NCBI GenBank assembly: GCA_945870225.1
Contig: CAMBRF010000024.1
Location: forward strand, 1 to 33,804
Reading direction: 5' to 3'
Source of the DNA: PVC group bacterium
Lineage (GTDB): Bacteria > Verrucomicrobiota > Kiritimatiellia > CAIKKV01 > CAITUY01
DNA: 33,804 bases
In this document: piece by piece, positions 6,757 through 15,500 of the stretch
Position numbering within the stretch: position 1 is the stretch's first letter
How the letters are laid out: each line of letters opens with the position of its first letter
Translations under genes and position numbers: made by a program
Notes under the pieces: model-generated
The model's input: only the letters and a program-made list of their open reading frames with translations
Database searches by the model: none
Told to the model about the DNA's origin: nothing

Positions 6757-8616
6757 ATGATTGCCGTGAAAGATATCGTTCTTCTGCCCCGGCCTCGAAA
6801 AATTTCGGCCCGCCCTGGCCGCCTGGCCGCCGGTGATCTCCGGCAGATCGTGGTGTGTGGAAACCCGGAGGAGGCCCTCGGTCCAGCCATTCGGCTGCAG
6901 TCGGCCGGCCGGGAGTATGCCGGCGTCAACTGGACCGTCCGGGCGGGACGGGCTGCGGATGGACGGGGGGCGGGTTCCGCCCTGCTGGAACTGGCGCCGC
7001 GTGCCGGACTTCCGGCGCAGGGCTACCGCCTGGGGATTTCCTCCCAGGGCCTGCACCTGAAAGCCTCCGATGCGGCCGGATTGTTTTACGGAGTGATGAC
7101 GCTCCGGCAACTGTGGCGGCAGACCGGAGGGTTGCTGCCCGCATGTGTCATCGAGGATCATCCCGACTTCCCTGTGCGCGGGGTCATGTTGGATATCAGC
7201 CGCGACAAGGTTCCTACCCTGGACACGCTGTACGCCTTGATCGACCAATTGGCGGAGTGGAAGATCAACCATCTTGAACTCTACACGGAGCACACCTTCG
7301 CCTATCAACGCCACCCGACGGTATGGGCCAAGGCGAGTCCGCTGACGGGCGAGGATATTCTCCGGCTGGAGGCCTATTGCCGCGCCCAGTGCGTCGAACT
7401 GGTTCCCAACCAGAACTCCTTTGGCCACATGGAGCGCTGGCTCACGAAGCCGGCATACCGCGAACTGGCGGAATCCCCCGATGGGTATGACACGCCGTGG
7501 GGCACGCGGTCCCCGCATCCCTCCTGCCTCAATCCCGGCGATCCGCGCAGCCTGAAGCTGATCGCCTCCCTGTACGAGGAAATGCTGCCGTTTTTCAGCA
7601 GCCGGAAATTCAATGTGGGCTGTGACGAGACCTGGGATCTGGGGCAGGGGAAAAGCCGGGCTCAGTGCGCGAAGAAAGGCACCGGCCGGGTCTATCTCGA
7701 CTTTCTGCTCAAGCTCCACAAACTCGTCAAGCGGCATGGCCGCACCATGCACTTCTGGGGCGATATCATCATCAAGCACCCCGAACTGGTTTCCGAACTC
7801 CCCCGCGACAGCGTCGTGTTGGAATGGGGATATGAGGCTGATCATCCGTTCGCGGAACACGGCGCCCGGTTCGCGGCTTCGGGGCTTCCGTTCTATGTCT
7901 GTCCCGGAACATCGTCATGGAACACGATTGCCGGGCGGACGGAAAACTGCCTGGCGAATCTCCGCAATGCCGCCGAAAATGGACTGCGGCACGGGGCGGT
8001 GGGGTTCCTGAATACCGACTGGGGCGATAACGGGCACTGGCAGTATCTGCCCGTCAGTTACCTGGGCTTTGCCGCCGGGGCGGCACTGGCATGGTGCGTG
8101 AAGACGAATCGGGCGGCGGATATCCGGCCGGCGCTGGATCAGCATGTGTTTCAGGACAAGGCGGGCGTGATGGGGGGGCTGGCCTATGACCTGGGCAATG
8201 CTTACCTGAAGTCCGGGCATCTGATGGGAAACAGCACCGTGCTCTTCCATCTGCTCCACAAGGATCTCAAGTGGCCGATCCCGGAAACGGTGACCCTGCG
8301 GACGTTGGGTCAAACCCGGGACACTGTCGAGCGCGTGGTCAAACGTCTGGCGCGGGCGCGGATGGCCCGGCCCGATGCGGCGCTGATTCAAGATGAGTTT
8401 GCCAATGCCGCGCGCATGTTGGTGCACGCCTGTGACCGGGGCGAGTGGCGGATGAAACCGGCGGCAAAAACCAAGACCGTGAAGCAGTCCCTCGCCCGCG
8501 ATCTGCGAATGATTATAGAGGAACACCGCCGCTTATGGATGGCGCGCAACCAACCCGGCGGCTTAAAGGACAGCCTCCGCCGCCTGGAAACCCGCCTCAG
8601 CGATTACGAAGGCTAA
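6757..8616 (+). CDS. Glycoside hydrolase family 20 (beta-N-acetylhexosaminidase-like)
   Basis: 619 residues with no signal peptide or membrane segment, so probably cytoplasmic, unlike many secreted GH20 enzymes. Residues ~1-145 form the GH20b-type domain (ending YGVMTLRQL). The TIM barrel follows from VRGVMLDISRDKVPT. The catalytic Asp-Glu pair is seen in VGCDETWDL (Asp290, Glu291). NQNSFGHMERWL and a Trp-rich wall (FLNTDWGDNGHW) fit substrate binding. A ~150-residue helical C-terminal part follows. Expected activity is removal of terminal GlcNAc or GalNAc by substrate-assisted catalysis. ATG 6757 has AAGGAGG at optimal spacing. It sits 41 nt after folK, perhaps as an operon end-member. Confidence 0.9.
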   Translation: MIAVKDIVLLPRPRKISARPGRLAAGDLRQIVVCGNPEEALGPAIRLQSAGREYAGVNWTVRAGRAADGRGAGSALLELAPRAGLPAQGYRLGISSQGLHLKASDAAGLFYGVMTLRQLWRQTGGLLPACVIEDHPDFPVRGVMLDISRDKVPTLDTLYALIDQLAEWKINHLELYTEHTFAYQRHPTVWAKASPLTGEDILRLEAYCRAQCVELVPNQNSFGHMERWLTKPAYRELAESPDGYDTPWGTRSPHPSCLNPGDPRSLKLIASLYEEMLPFFSSRKFNVGCDETWDLGQGKSRAQCAKKGTGRVYLDFLLKLHKLVKRHGRTMHFWGDIIIKHPELVSELPRDSVVLEWGYEADHPFAEHGARFAASGLPFYVCPGTSSWNTIAGRTENCLANLRNAAENGLRHGAVGFLNTDWGDNGHWQYLPVSYLGFAAGAALAWCVKTNRAADIRPALDQHVFQDKAGVMGGLAYDLGNAYLKSGHLMGNSTVLFHLLHKDLKWPIPETVTLRTLGQTRDTVERVVKRLARARMARPDAALIQDEFANAARMLVHACDRGEWRMKPAAKTKTVKQSLARDLRMIIEEHRRLWMARNQPGGLKDSLRRLETRLSDYEG

Positions 8617-8635
8617 TGCTGTCATGTCAATTGAT

Positions 8636-8708
8636 GGGAGGGCGCGCATGTTGCGCGCCGCAGATCTGGCGCAATAGAAATCTGCGTCCCACCGTGACAC
8701 CCCACATG
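8636..8708 (+). repeat. Dispersed two-hairpin intergenic repeat, copy 1
   Basis: Begins 20 nt after the GH20 stop with GGGAG, then GGCGCGCATGTTGCGCGCC (8641-8659; 8-bp stem GGCGCGCA/TGCGCGCC). The first 29 nt are identical to copy 3 at 29241, and similarity resumes at GCGTC-CACCGTGAC (8684-8698), where copy 3 forms a second hairpin and this copy a degraded one. It is REP-like and non-coding. Confidence 0.75.
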
Positions 8709-8758
8709 GCACCATGTTCGGTGAAGGCGTAGGGCGTATAGCGGCGTCCTCCGTGGCT

Positions 8759-8787
8759 CTTTGAGGTCGCAATTTGCGACCTCAAAG
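8759..8787. terminator. Perfect 14-bp inverted repeat between convergent genes
   Basis: CTTTGAGGTCGCAA (8759-8772), one base, then its exact complement (8774-8787). It lies 11 nt from the stop of the minus-strand membrane protein and 143 nt beyond GH20. Inner pairs must open to form a loop. The AT-rich outer arms (CTTT / AAAG) are weak U-tracts in both directions, fitting a bidirectional terminator. A protein-binding palindrome is an alternative. Confidence 0.55.
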
Positions 8788-8797
8788 ACGTCCACCT

Positions 8798-10579
8798 CTA
8801 CGGGGTGCGGTAGATCGAGGCAAGATTCTTCCCGGACACCGGCTGCATCCGGAACCCTTCCCGGAGGGTTGCCCCACGGAGGGAGAGATTGTATCGGTCG
8901 CGGTCCGTCCCCGGCGAACAGAGCGGCGGTTCGTTAATGCAGAGGTCGTCCCGGATTGGGACCTTGACCGTCAGGCCTGACGGGTAGGTATAGGGTTGGA
9001 GGAGGGCCCGGGGGTAATCGGTCAGTTGCTCGTGCAAGAACCTGGGCCTTTTGTGGAAGTCCGCGCCAAGTTCGGCATGCAGATAAATTGCCAGACTGGT
9101 CACAAACAGGGTGCTGAGCATCAACCGGCCCCGCTCCGCCACGGTCTCGAGCGCGATCACCAGCACCAATGCCATGATCAGAACCTGTGTCACGGTCAGG
9201 TACCCGTAACCGAACCGGACGGTGGGTGCCTGGAAGAACCAGTATAACAGCGCCACAACCAGCGTGAGAAAGACGGGCCAGGCCCGCAGGATCTGCTGTT
9301 TGACCGGCCGCACGAAGAGGGCGGCGGCCACCAGACCGCTCACCATCCAGTACATGAACTCACCGATGAGCGGCTGCGACCGGCTCAACCAGGCGTTGAA
9401 CCAGAACCCGATTTCCCGTCCCAGCACCTGCTCGGGCGGTACGCCCGGCAGGCGCGCCCAACTCCTGATCCAGTTCTGTTCGGCTATCGCCACCGCCTGC
9501 GGCACCTTCCAGTCCGGCGAGAATAGATCGAGTGCCGTGGAAGGATAAAGAAGGTAACCCGACAGGAAATACCCGCGAACCAGCCATGGCAAAAACATCA
9601 GCCCGGCCAGCAGGGCATAACCCGCCGCCCGACGCAACGTGGCGCCGGACCAGAGGGTTCGGAGGGAAGGGGCCGCCGCCAGAAATCCCAGCAGCGGCAA
9701 AAGCAGCAGGGGAAGATTGATCAGTTTGACGGTGGCCATGAACGGAATGACGACCACCGCCCAGCAGAGATCGTCGTCGCGGCGGGCCTCCGAATCGTAC
9801 CGGTGCAGGAAGTGGGAGACGATCATGACCACCCCCATGGTGGAAACCACGTCGGTCGAAAGGGAATTGATGGTGAACCGGTAGCGCAGGAGAGGATAGA
9901 GCATGAGGCTGTCGAACAACCAGCCCATGCCCAGCGGTCGGCCGATGCCGTTCGCCAGACGTGCAATCAGGGTGACGAGCGTCAGGACGTAGACAAACGA
10001 GTCGATGACGTGGAAGGATTTGAAGGTGAAGGGACCCGCATCGACGAACGCCGCCGTGACGAACCAGGCATTGTTAAACCCGATCCGGCTGTTCAGGTTG
10101 GCCAGCCCGGGCACGGTTCCGTGTTCTTTCAGCCAGCGGACACTTTGGGCATGGTAGAGGAGGGTATCGTAAACCGTGGGGTCACCATTGGCGCCCAGCG
10201 CGGTGTAAAGAATGACGGCCCCGGCCAGACTTCCGGCCAGCAGCGCCCGCCAGCCGAGGCTGCCGCCATGCCGGCGGCAGGCCACCAGCAGACCGGCACA
10301 ATAATCCGCCAGGGCTCGGCGGTCGCCCAGGGCATACAGCACCAACACGCCGACCAGAACGACATGAAACCCATCCCCCATCGGACCGCTCAGGGAGGCG
10401 ACCAGGCCCAGCCAGGTTACGCCGGCGATGCCAAACCAGACGACCTCTCCAGTCCGGCAGGCGGGCAGGGGGCGGGGGACGAAGCGCTGTACCGCGCGGA
10501 GCCCGGCGAAACCGGCCAGAAAGAACACCCCTCCCAGGTAGCCCCAGTAGGCGATCAAATGAAGGGTTAACGGTCGCAT
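8798..10579 (-). CDS. Polytopic membrane protein, LIC_10190-like (probable GT-C-type glycosyltransferase)
   Basis: 593 residues with many hydrophobic segments (about a dozen) from the N-terminus to ~residue 510, then a ~80-residue soluble C-terminal tail. After the first four or so membrane spans comes a loop reading ANGDPTVYDTLLYHAQSVRW (Asp133, Asp138, His143), followed by GLANLNSRIGFNNAWF. This acidic first-loop arrangement resembles LIC_10190-type membrane proteins and more loosely GT-C glycosyltransferases, which use polyprenyl-phosphate sugars outside the membrane. The catalytic role is inferred. ATG 10579 has no Shine-Dalgarno sequence. It is transcribed divergently from the IDPGTGS microprotein gene. 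Confidence 0.75.
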   Translation of the reverse strand: MRPLTLHLIAYWGYLGGVFFLAGFAGLRAVQRFVPRPLPACRTGEVVWFGIAGVTWLGLVASLSGPMGDGFHVVLVGVLVLYALGDRRALADYCAGLLVACRRHGGSLGWRALLAGSLAGAVILYTALGANGDPTVYDTLLYHAQSVRWLKEHGTVPGLANLNSRIGFNNAWFVTAAFVDAGPFTFKSFHVIDSFVYVLTLVTLIARLANGIGRPLGMGWLFDSLMLYPLLRYRFTINSLSTDVVSTMGVVMIVSHFLHRYDSEARRDDDLCWAVVVIPFMATVKLINLPLLLLPLLGFLAAAPSLRTLWSGATLRRAAGYALLAGLMFLPWLVRGYFLSGYLLYPSTALDLFSPDWKVPQAVAIAEQNWIRSWARLPGVPPEQVLGREIGFWFNAWLSRSQPLIGEFMYWMVSGLVAAALFVRPVKQQILRAWPVFLTLVVALLYWFFQAPTVRFGYGYLTVTQVLIMALVLVIALETVAERGRLMLSTLFVTSLAIYLHAELGADFHKRPRFLHEQLTDYPRALLQPYTYPSGLTVKVPIRDDLCINEPPLCSPGTDRDRYNLSLRGATLREGFRMQPVSGKNLASIYRTP

Positions 10580-10584
10580 GTCTA

Positions 10585-10616
10585 GTTATATACTTATTAG
10601 TTAATATATAAGTCAA
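10585..10616 (-). promoter_or_regulatory. AT-rich promoter-like sequence just upstream of the 593-aa membrane protein
   Basis: On the minus strand, TTGACT (10616-10611) is followed 18-20 nt later by TATATA/TATAAC (10592-10585), within a ~35-nt stretch almost free of G+C. The -10-like element ends only about 5-7 nt before the ATG at 10579 and no ribosome binding site is present, so a transcript would be leaderless or nearly so. Confidence 0.45.
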
Positions 10617-10725
10617 GCCGCGATCGCGTTCCCGGCGTGCCTGTCGGAGCGGGGTTGGGTTCAAAAAGCCTGCTTGTTCATTCGGTCCAAAATGGTCATA
10701 GTGGGCCAAAAGTTTGGAGGGCGCT

Positions 10726-10914
10726 ATGGTGGGTGTCGGCATGACAATAGCTTATATAGATCCCGGCACAGGGTCGTTTCTTCTGCAGTCTGCGATCGCC
10801 GGGGCCATTGGTGTGTTCTTCTATTTCAGGTCTGCGATCAAGCGGCTGGTGGACCGGTTGCTGGGGCGCAACCGGACGCCCCCGTCCGATGACCCAAACT
10901 CGTCTAATGGATGA
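10726..10914 (+). CDS. IDPGTGS small membrane protein (62 aa)
   Basis: Short gene chosen at ATG 10726 because GGAGG lies about 6 nt upstream. The product is one hydrophobic helix (roughly residues 18-35, SFLLQSAIAGAIGVFFYF) preceded by TIAYIDPGTGS and followed by a basic, cytosol-side tail (RSAIKRLVDRLLGRNR). This YIDPGTGS microprotein type is familiar to me from bacterial surface-glycan clusters but I know no assigned function. It lies 12 nt before the methyltransferase start, whose Shine-Dalgarno sequence overlaps its stop codon, so the two are translationally coupled. A membrane anchor or partner for that enzyme is a reasonable inference. Confidence 0.8.
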   Translation: MVGVGMTIAYIDPGTGSFLLQSAIAGAIGVFFYFRSAIKRLVDRLLGRNRTPPSDDPNSSNG

Positions 10915-10926
10915 GGAGTGACTGTG

Positions 10927-12336
10927 ATGCAGAATGACCGGGTAGCCGGATCCTTTCGCGATCCGTCAGGATATGTGTTCTGGTCCAAGGGCCGTCTGTT
11001 CCGGGCCATCGATCAGGGTTGTCTGGAGACACTCAGCGGCTTGAAGCAAAAAGGCATTCTGGACCGGCTGATAGCCGACGGTCTGGTTGTTCCATCCTGG
11101 TTTGTGGAGGACGAGGGGTTGCTGCGAACCCTGCGCGCCGAACACCCCGGCTTTGCGGCCTACATCGAGCATGAAGTTATCGAATCGATCTCCTATCCTT
11201 ACGAATGGACGGTGTCGATGCTGGCGCATGCCGCCGAGGTGACGCTGGACCTGCAGACCCGGCTGATGAAGGCGGGTTACGCGTTGAAGGATGCCACGGC
11301 GTTCAACATCCAGTTCTCCAAAGGAAAGCCGGTTTTCATTGACCTGCCTTCGATTGAGCGGCCCAAGCGGTTGGATTTATGGTATGCCCTCGGGCAGTTT
11401 CAGCGGATGTTCTTGTATCCGCTGTTGCTGAGCCGGCACTACGGTTGGGACCTGGCTTCTTACTTCCTGACCCGTCTGGATGGGCGCGGCCTCCAGGAAA
11501 TGGGCCATATTCTCAGTCCCGGCCAGCGGTGGCATCCCCGCCTCTGGATGGATGTGAGTCTGCCGTTGCTGCTCGAAGGGAAGAGTTCGAAGAAGGCGCC
11601 GACAGGTCAGCAGATTCTCGGCAAATCCGTTCAAAACACGGCGCCCCAGGAAATCCTGCTGAATCGGCTCCGTTCCAAGATCAGGAAACTCGCCGCCGGC
11701 TACCATCGTCAGGGGACCTGGGCGACGTATGAAACGACGTGCACCTATTCGGCGACGGCGACGAACACCAAGAAGGAACTGGTAAAGCGGTATTTTGAGA
11801 AGACCAAGCCTCGCAGCGTCCTGGACGTGGGCTGCAACACGGGGGAATATACCTTCCTGGCGGCCGAATGCGGGGCCCGCGTGTTTGCCGTCGACGGTGA
11901 TCATGACGCCGTTGATATCCTGTACCGACGGATGAAAGGGAAGGGGCTGGCGGTGACGCCCTTGGTGGTGAATATCTGTCAGCCGACGCCGGCGATCGGC
12001 TATCTGAACCAGGAACGGGCGAGTTTTCTGGACCGCGGCCGGTCGGAGTGTGTGATCGCCCTGGCGTTGCTTCATCATCTCCTGGTGAGCGGCAACTTAT
12101 CGTTGGCGGCGTGCCGGGACATGTTTGCCCGGGTCACCACCGACAGCCTGATTTTGGAATTTGTGCCCACCGACGACCCGATGTTCCTGCAATTGACGAA
12201 GTATCGGACGACCGAATTCTCAGGCGTCACCCTGGAATCCTGTCTGGAGGTCTTTTCGTCATGTTTCGACGTGGCGTCGGTTGAGCCGCTTCCGGACCTG
12301 AAACGGCATCTGCTGTTCTTGCGGAAGAAAGCCTAA
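10927..12336 (+). CDS. Class I SAM-dependent methyltransferase with kinase-like N-terminal region
   Basis: 469 residues from ATG 10927, which has GAGGAG 8 nt upstream; GTG codons at 10918 and 10924 are less well placed. The C-terminal ~180 residues are a Rossmann methyltransferase: motif I VLDVGCNTGEY (about 298-308), an acidic end of strand 2 (VFAVDGDH), and a later ALALLHHLL segment. The N-terminal ~200 residues contain GYALKDATAFNIQF followed by PVFIDLPSIE, reminiscent of the catalytic-loop and Asp-metal pattern (DxxxxN...hxID) of protein- or sugar-kinase folds. That region is conserved in NoeA-type nodulation methyltransferases as I recall them. The acceptor is unknown; a glycan or lipid carrier is suggested by its neighbours. 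Confidence 0.82.
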   Translation: MQNDRVAGSFRDPSGYVFWSKGRLFRAIDQGCLETLSGLKQKGILDRLIADGLVVPSWFVEDEGLLRTLRAEHPGFAAYIEHEVIESISYPYEWTVSMLAHAAEVTLDLQTRLMKAGYALKDATAFNIQFSKGKPVFIDLPSIERPKRLDLWYALGQFQRMFLYPLLLSRHYGWDLASYFLTRLDGRGLQEMGHILSPGQRWHPRLWMDVSLPLLLEGKSSKKAPTGQQILGKSVQNTAPQEILLNRLRSKIRKLAAGYHRQGTWATYETTCTYSATATNTKKELVKRYFEKTKPRSVLDVGCNTGEYTFLAAECGARVFAVDGDHDAVDILYRRMKGKGLAVTPLVVNICQPTPAIGYLNQERASFLDRGRSECVIALALLHHLLVSGNLSLAACRDMFARVTTDSLILEFVPTDDPMFLQLTKYRTTEFSGVTLESCLEVFSSCFDVASVEPLPDLKRHLLFLRKKA

Positions 12337-12360
12337 AGTCAGCCTTCATTCCACCCCAAT

Positions 12361-12390
12361 GGGAGGGCGCGCATGCTGCGCGCCGCGGAC
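12361..12390 (+). repeat. Dispersed intergenic repeat, copy 2 (core hairpin only)
   Basis: Starts 25 nt after the methyltransferase stop. GGGAG precedes GGCGCGCATGCTGCGCGCC (12366-12384), identical to copies 1 and 3 except T to C in the loop. Downstream similarity fades after ~30 nt, where the unrelated long hairpin at 12420 begins. Confidence 0.72.
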
Positions 12391-12419
12391 TCCATCAATC
12401 ATCCTCTGCCACCGCGATT

Positions 12420-12493
12420 TTAACCGCGGATAGCGCGGATGGGGACGGATAAGTTTTGGTTTTATCAGCGTCCTCCGCGAAATCCGCGGTTAA
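12420..12493. repeat. Long imperfect hairpin, MITE-like
   Basis: A 33-nt left arm (12420-12452) and a 32-nt right arm (12462-12493) are near-complementary around a 9-nt loop. The outer 12 bp TTAACCGCGGAT / ATCCGCGGTTAA are perfect, followed by two mismatches, six more pairs (CGCGGA) and a bulged GGACG...GATAA segment. It is non-coding, between convergent genes. The iterated CGCGGAT words resemble intergenic repeats I associate with PVC genomes; no transposase is nearby. Confidence 0.6.
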
Positions 12494-12538
12494 GATTCCG
12501 GGGGACCGTCACTGTCCACAGGGCCTAAATCGGGAAGG

Positions 12539-15500
12539 TCAGGGTTTCCCGATGGTTAAGGTTGTGGGCAGCTTGACGGCCTGTTTCGATGCCTCAAACT
12601 CCGACTGCACCTTCAGGCGTCTTTCGGATCCGCGGTTGTACAGACCCAAAATGATTTCATAAGAGCCGCTGGGTGTATCAGCTGGAACCTCGAACGGCAT
12701 CTCTTGGCGGAAGACTTCCTGAAAGGGCTGATTTCTCATCACATAGGAGGGATGTTTATCCAGAAAAACCCGATCGCCCTGAAAGCGCCATTTCCCTTGG
12801 CGGAAGTGCAGGAACGTCGATAGATTCGCGCGTGATAATGAGGGTGGAACCTGCCAGAAGGCGATAAGTGTGTTCTGTGCTCCGGCTGTCAAGCGATTGG
12901 TGGCGAGGGTGTAGCCCAGCAAGGTGGCGCCCCCTTCGAACGAGGCGGCACACCGTGAAGCCGGTTCCGTGCGCTCCCGCCATTCACGTCGAGCGGCGAG
13001 GGCGGCGGGCTCATTCCCAGCTTTTAGTTGAAGATCAGACAACTGCCGCCAGGCCGGCTGATAGTCCGGGTAGGCCGCCACGCAGCGCGTCAGCCATTTG
13101 ATCTTCTGTGTCAACGGGACGCCGGTCGGTTGGGCCTGTTCATGGAAGAACCGGGCCAAATTCTTGGTCTTGAGGTTGTCGCTGTCGTAGCGCACCCGGC
13201 CGTCGAGGTCAAATAGTCGTTCATTATATGAGTATTCTTCCTTCCAGTTCCGTTGATCGAAGCTGAATAGAACCAAGGGACCCATAATCTGTGAATGCGG
13301 CGTTATTTCCGCCCGCTGGAATGCCTCCTGGGATTGGGCCAGATCGGATCGATAGCCCACCACGACGGTGTTGAGAGTCAACTGCAGGGGAGAAAGGGAT
13401 GACGACATGTCCCGCCAGTAGGAAAAAGCGCTGCGGCGTAGATAGGCCATGGGCAAGGTCGCAGCCACCCGGCCTTCGCTTTTTTCGTGAAGGATTTGTT
13501 CGAGCCAACGGGGGGCATAGACCTGTTGGGTTCCCTTTTGACTCAAGGCGTCCATGAGTTCCGACTGCCGCCACTGCTCCGGCCAGGGGGCAGGCGCCAG
13601 GCATTCGATGTCATTCAAGGCCACAAGATCGTCATCCGTCACGGCGAACAGCTCCATCTCGATCCGTATCACCGTCTGGGAATGGAAGAAGAGCTCCTGC
13701 TGCGCTTTCCGGTCCCTAAGGAAGAGCTCCGGCCCGGACCACGTGAACCCGGAGGGGACCCAGTTCGTCAAGACCACGACGGGACCCTGCGTGGTTTCAA
13801 CCTTGAGTTCACGAATTCCCGGCCAAGCCCGCTCCATGCTGATCAGCCGTAACCCGGCCATGGAAACAGGCTCTTGGAAGTCGATTCTGACCCGCGTTGT
13901 CCTGCCCGCTTTCAAAACAATCCTCCAGGTTGTTCCCAGATCATAATCATTCAAGGCGGCGGCCGCCTCAGTCGGATGATCGATTGCCGTCAGCGTGCCG
14001 TTGGTCAGCGGGGTCGTGTCCCACGCGCAGTGACGCACTTGATCGAAATAAACCCACCCTTCCGAGATCATGCGGGCCCAGGTTGACGATGTGGCCCGTA
14101 GGAACGCTTCCACGGTCCGGTGTTCCTGGGTTTCCGTGAACGTCCAGGTCCGGTGCTGCCCGGCTACCTTTTCCGTCACGTCCTCATAAACTTCGGGGGA
14201 AGTCCAGCCGCTGTAAAATGTGCGCGAGGGCAACAGGGGGATATCAGGCTGCCATAACTCGCGGAACAGGTAGCGGTAAAGATTGATCGGTGATTGAACA
14301 TCGTCTGAGAGGGGAGGGGTGCGCCCCGGTAGTCGGATGGCCATAAGAATGCTGGCCCGTCCATCCAAATTCCCCTCGGAGCTTTCAAAACTGAAGTCCA
14401 GACCGGAACCATGATCACCCTGCACGATAATAGCGACTGGTCGCGTGGAGACAGTCAGGATACGGTCCACCAACCGGCAGGTTTCTTGAGCCACGTACTG
14501 GACCTGTTCTGCATATCCCTCCCGATAGTTACTCCACGAAGCGTCATTATATAGATAGTGATTGCCGTCGGAAAAAAGAAAATCGTCCGTTTGCCAGTAA
14601 GGCTGCGGGCGGCCGTCGGCCAGAAACACAAACGGGGGATGAGGGGCGATGATGTGCATGATCTTGAAGACCGGGTCCGGCCCGGCCAATTCCTGCAGGT
14701 TGTCGTCAAACGCACCCTTGACGCGCGCGTAGTGTTCGCGCAGCAGCTCGGCATGCTTGGGCCCATATCCCTTCGGGGGACCCCCGTCGTTCAAAAGTGG
14801 GTAGATGATGGTTCTTTGGAGAAAGGTTCGCTCAGGAAATGTTACTCCGAGGCCGATTCGGGAAGGGGTATTCCATTCCCGCAACAACACCTCGGAGACG
14901 ACAGATCCTTCACACTTGTAGCCGGACCTGGCGAGGAGATTCATCACGGGGGAATTCCCCGCGAGCCGGTCCAATTGAGGACGGGATAACATGGTCTGGG
15001 ACGTGAGGCCTGTTGTGGATGTCCCGGGCAGGTAGTCCATGCTCAACGTGCTTCCCATGCTGTGCATGGTCTTGAGGTAATTGGCCGTCGCGTTCGTGGC
15101 CACGAAAAAACCCTTGGATTCAAGATGCTGCTGCAGGAAACGTACATCGCAGCCAAACTGCTTCTGGAGCAGGTCGATCCGGCCGAACCCGTCCAGAACG
15201 ATGTGAACAATATGCGGTACTTCCCGGGAATCCTGACGGGCAGGGGGCTTGAAGGTTACGGGCTCGAGGGGTGCCGGGCGATAGGCCTGTGCGAATTGTG
15301 CCCCCTGCATTAGCAACAGGATGAGGGCCATGATCGTCATGGCGGGCGAGAGGGCGGCCATGCGCTGCGGCTTCCACCGGCCCGTGATCATTAAACCGGC
15401 GAAGAGGATCCCCCAGAAAATGGGCATCCCCCAGCCCCCCTCCTGCCGGCCAAGGAAGAACACGAACACCAGCACGGAGGCCGCCACCGCCGCGGCCCGG

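Noticed and set aside
6580-7860. 426-codon minus-strand ORF over folK and GH20
   Set aside because: Antisense shadow of two well-identified genes, with no recognisable domain.
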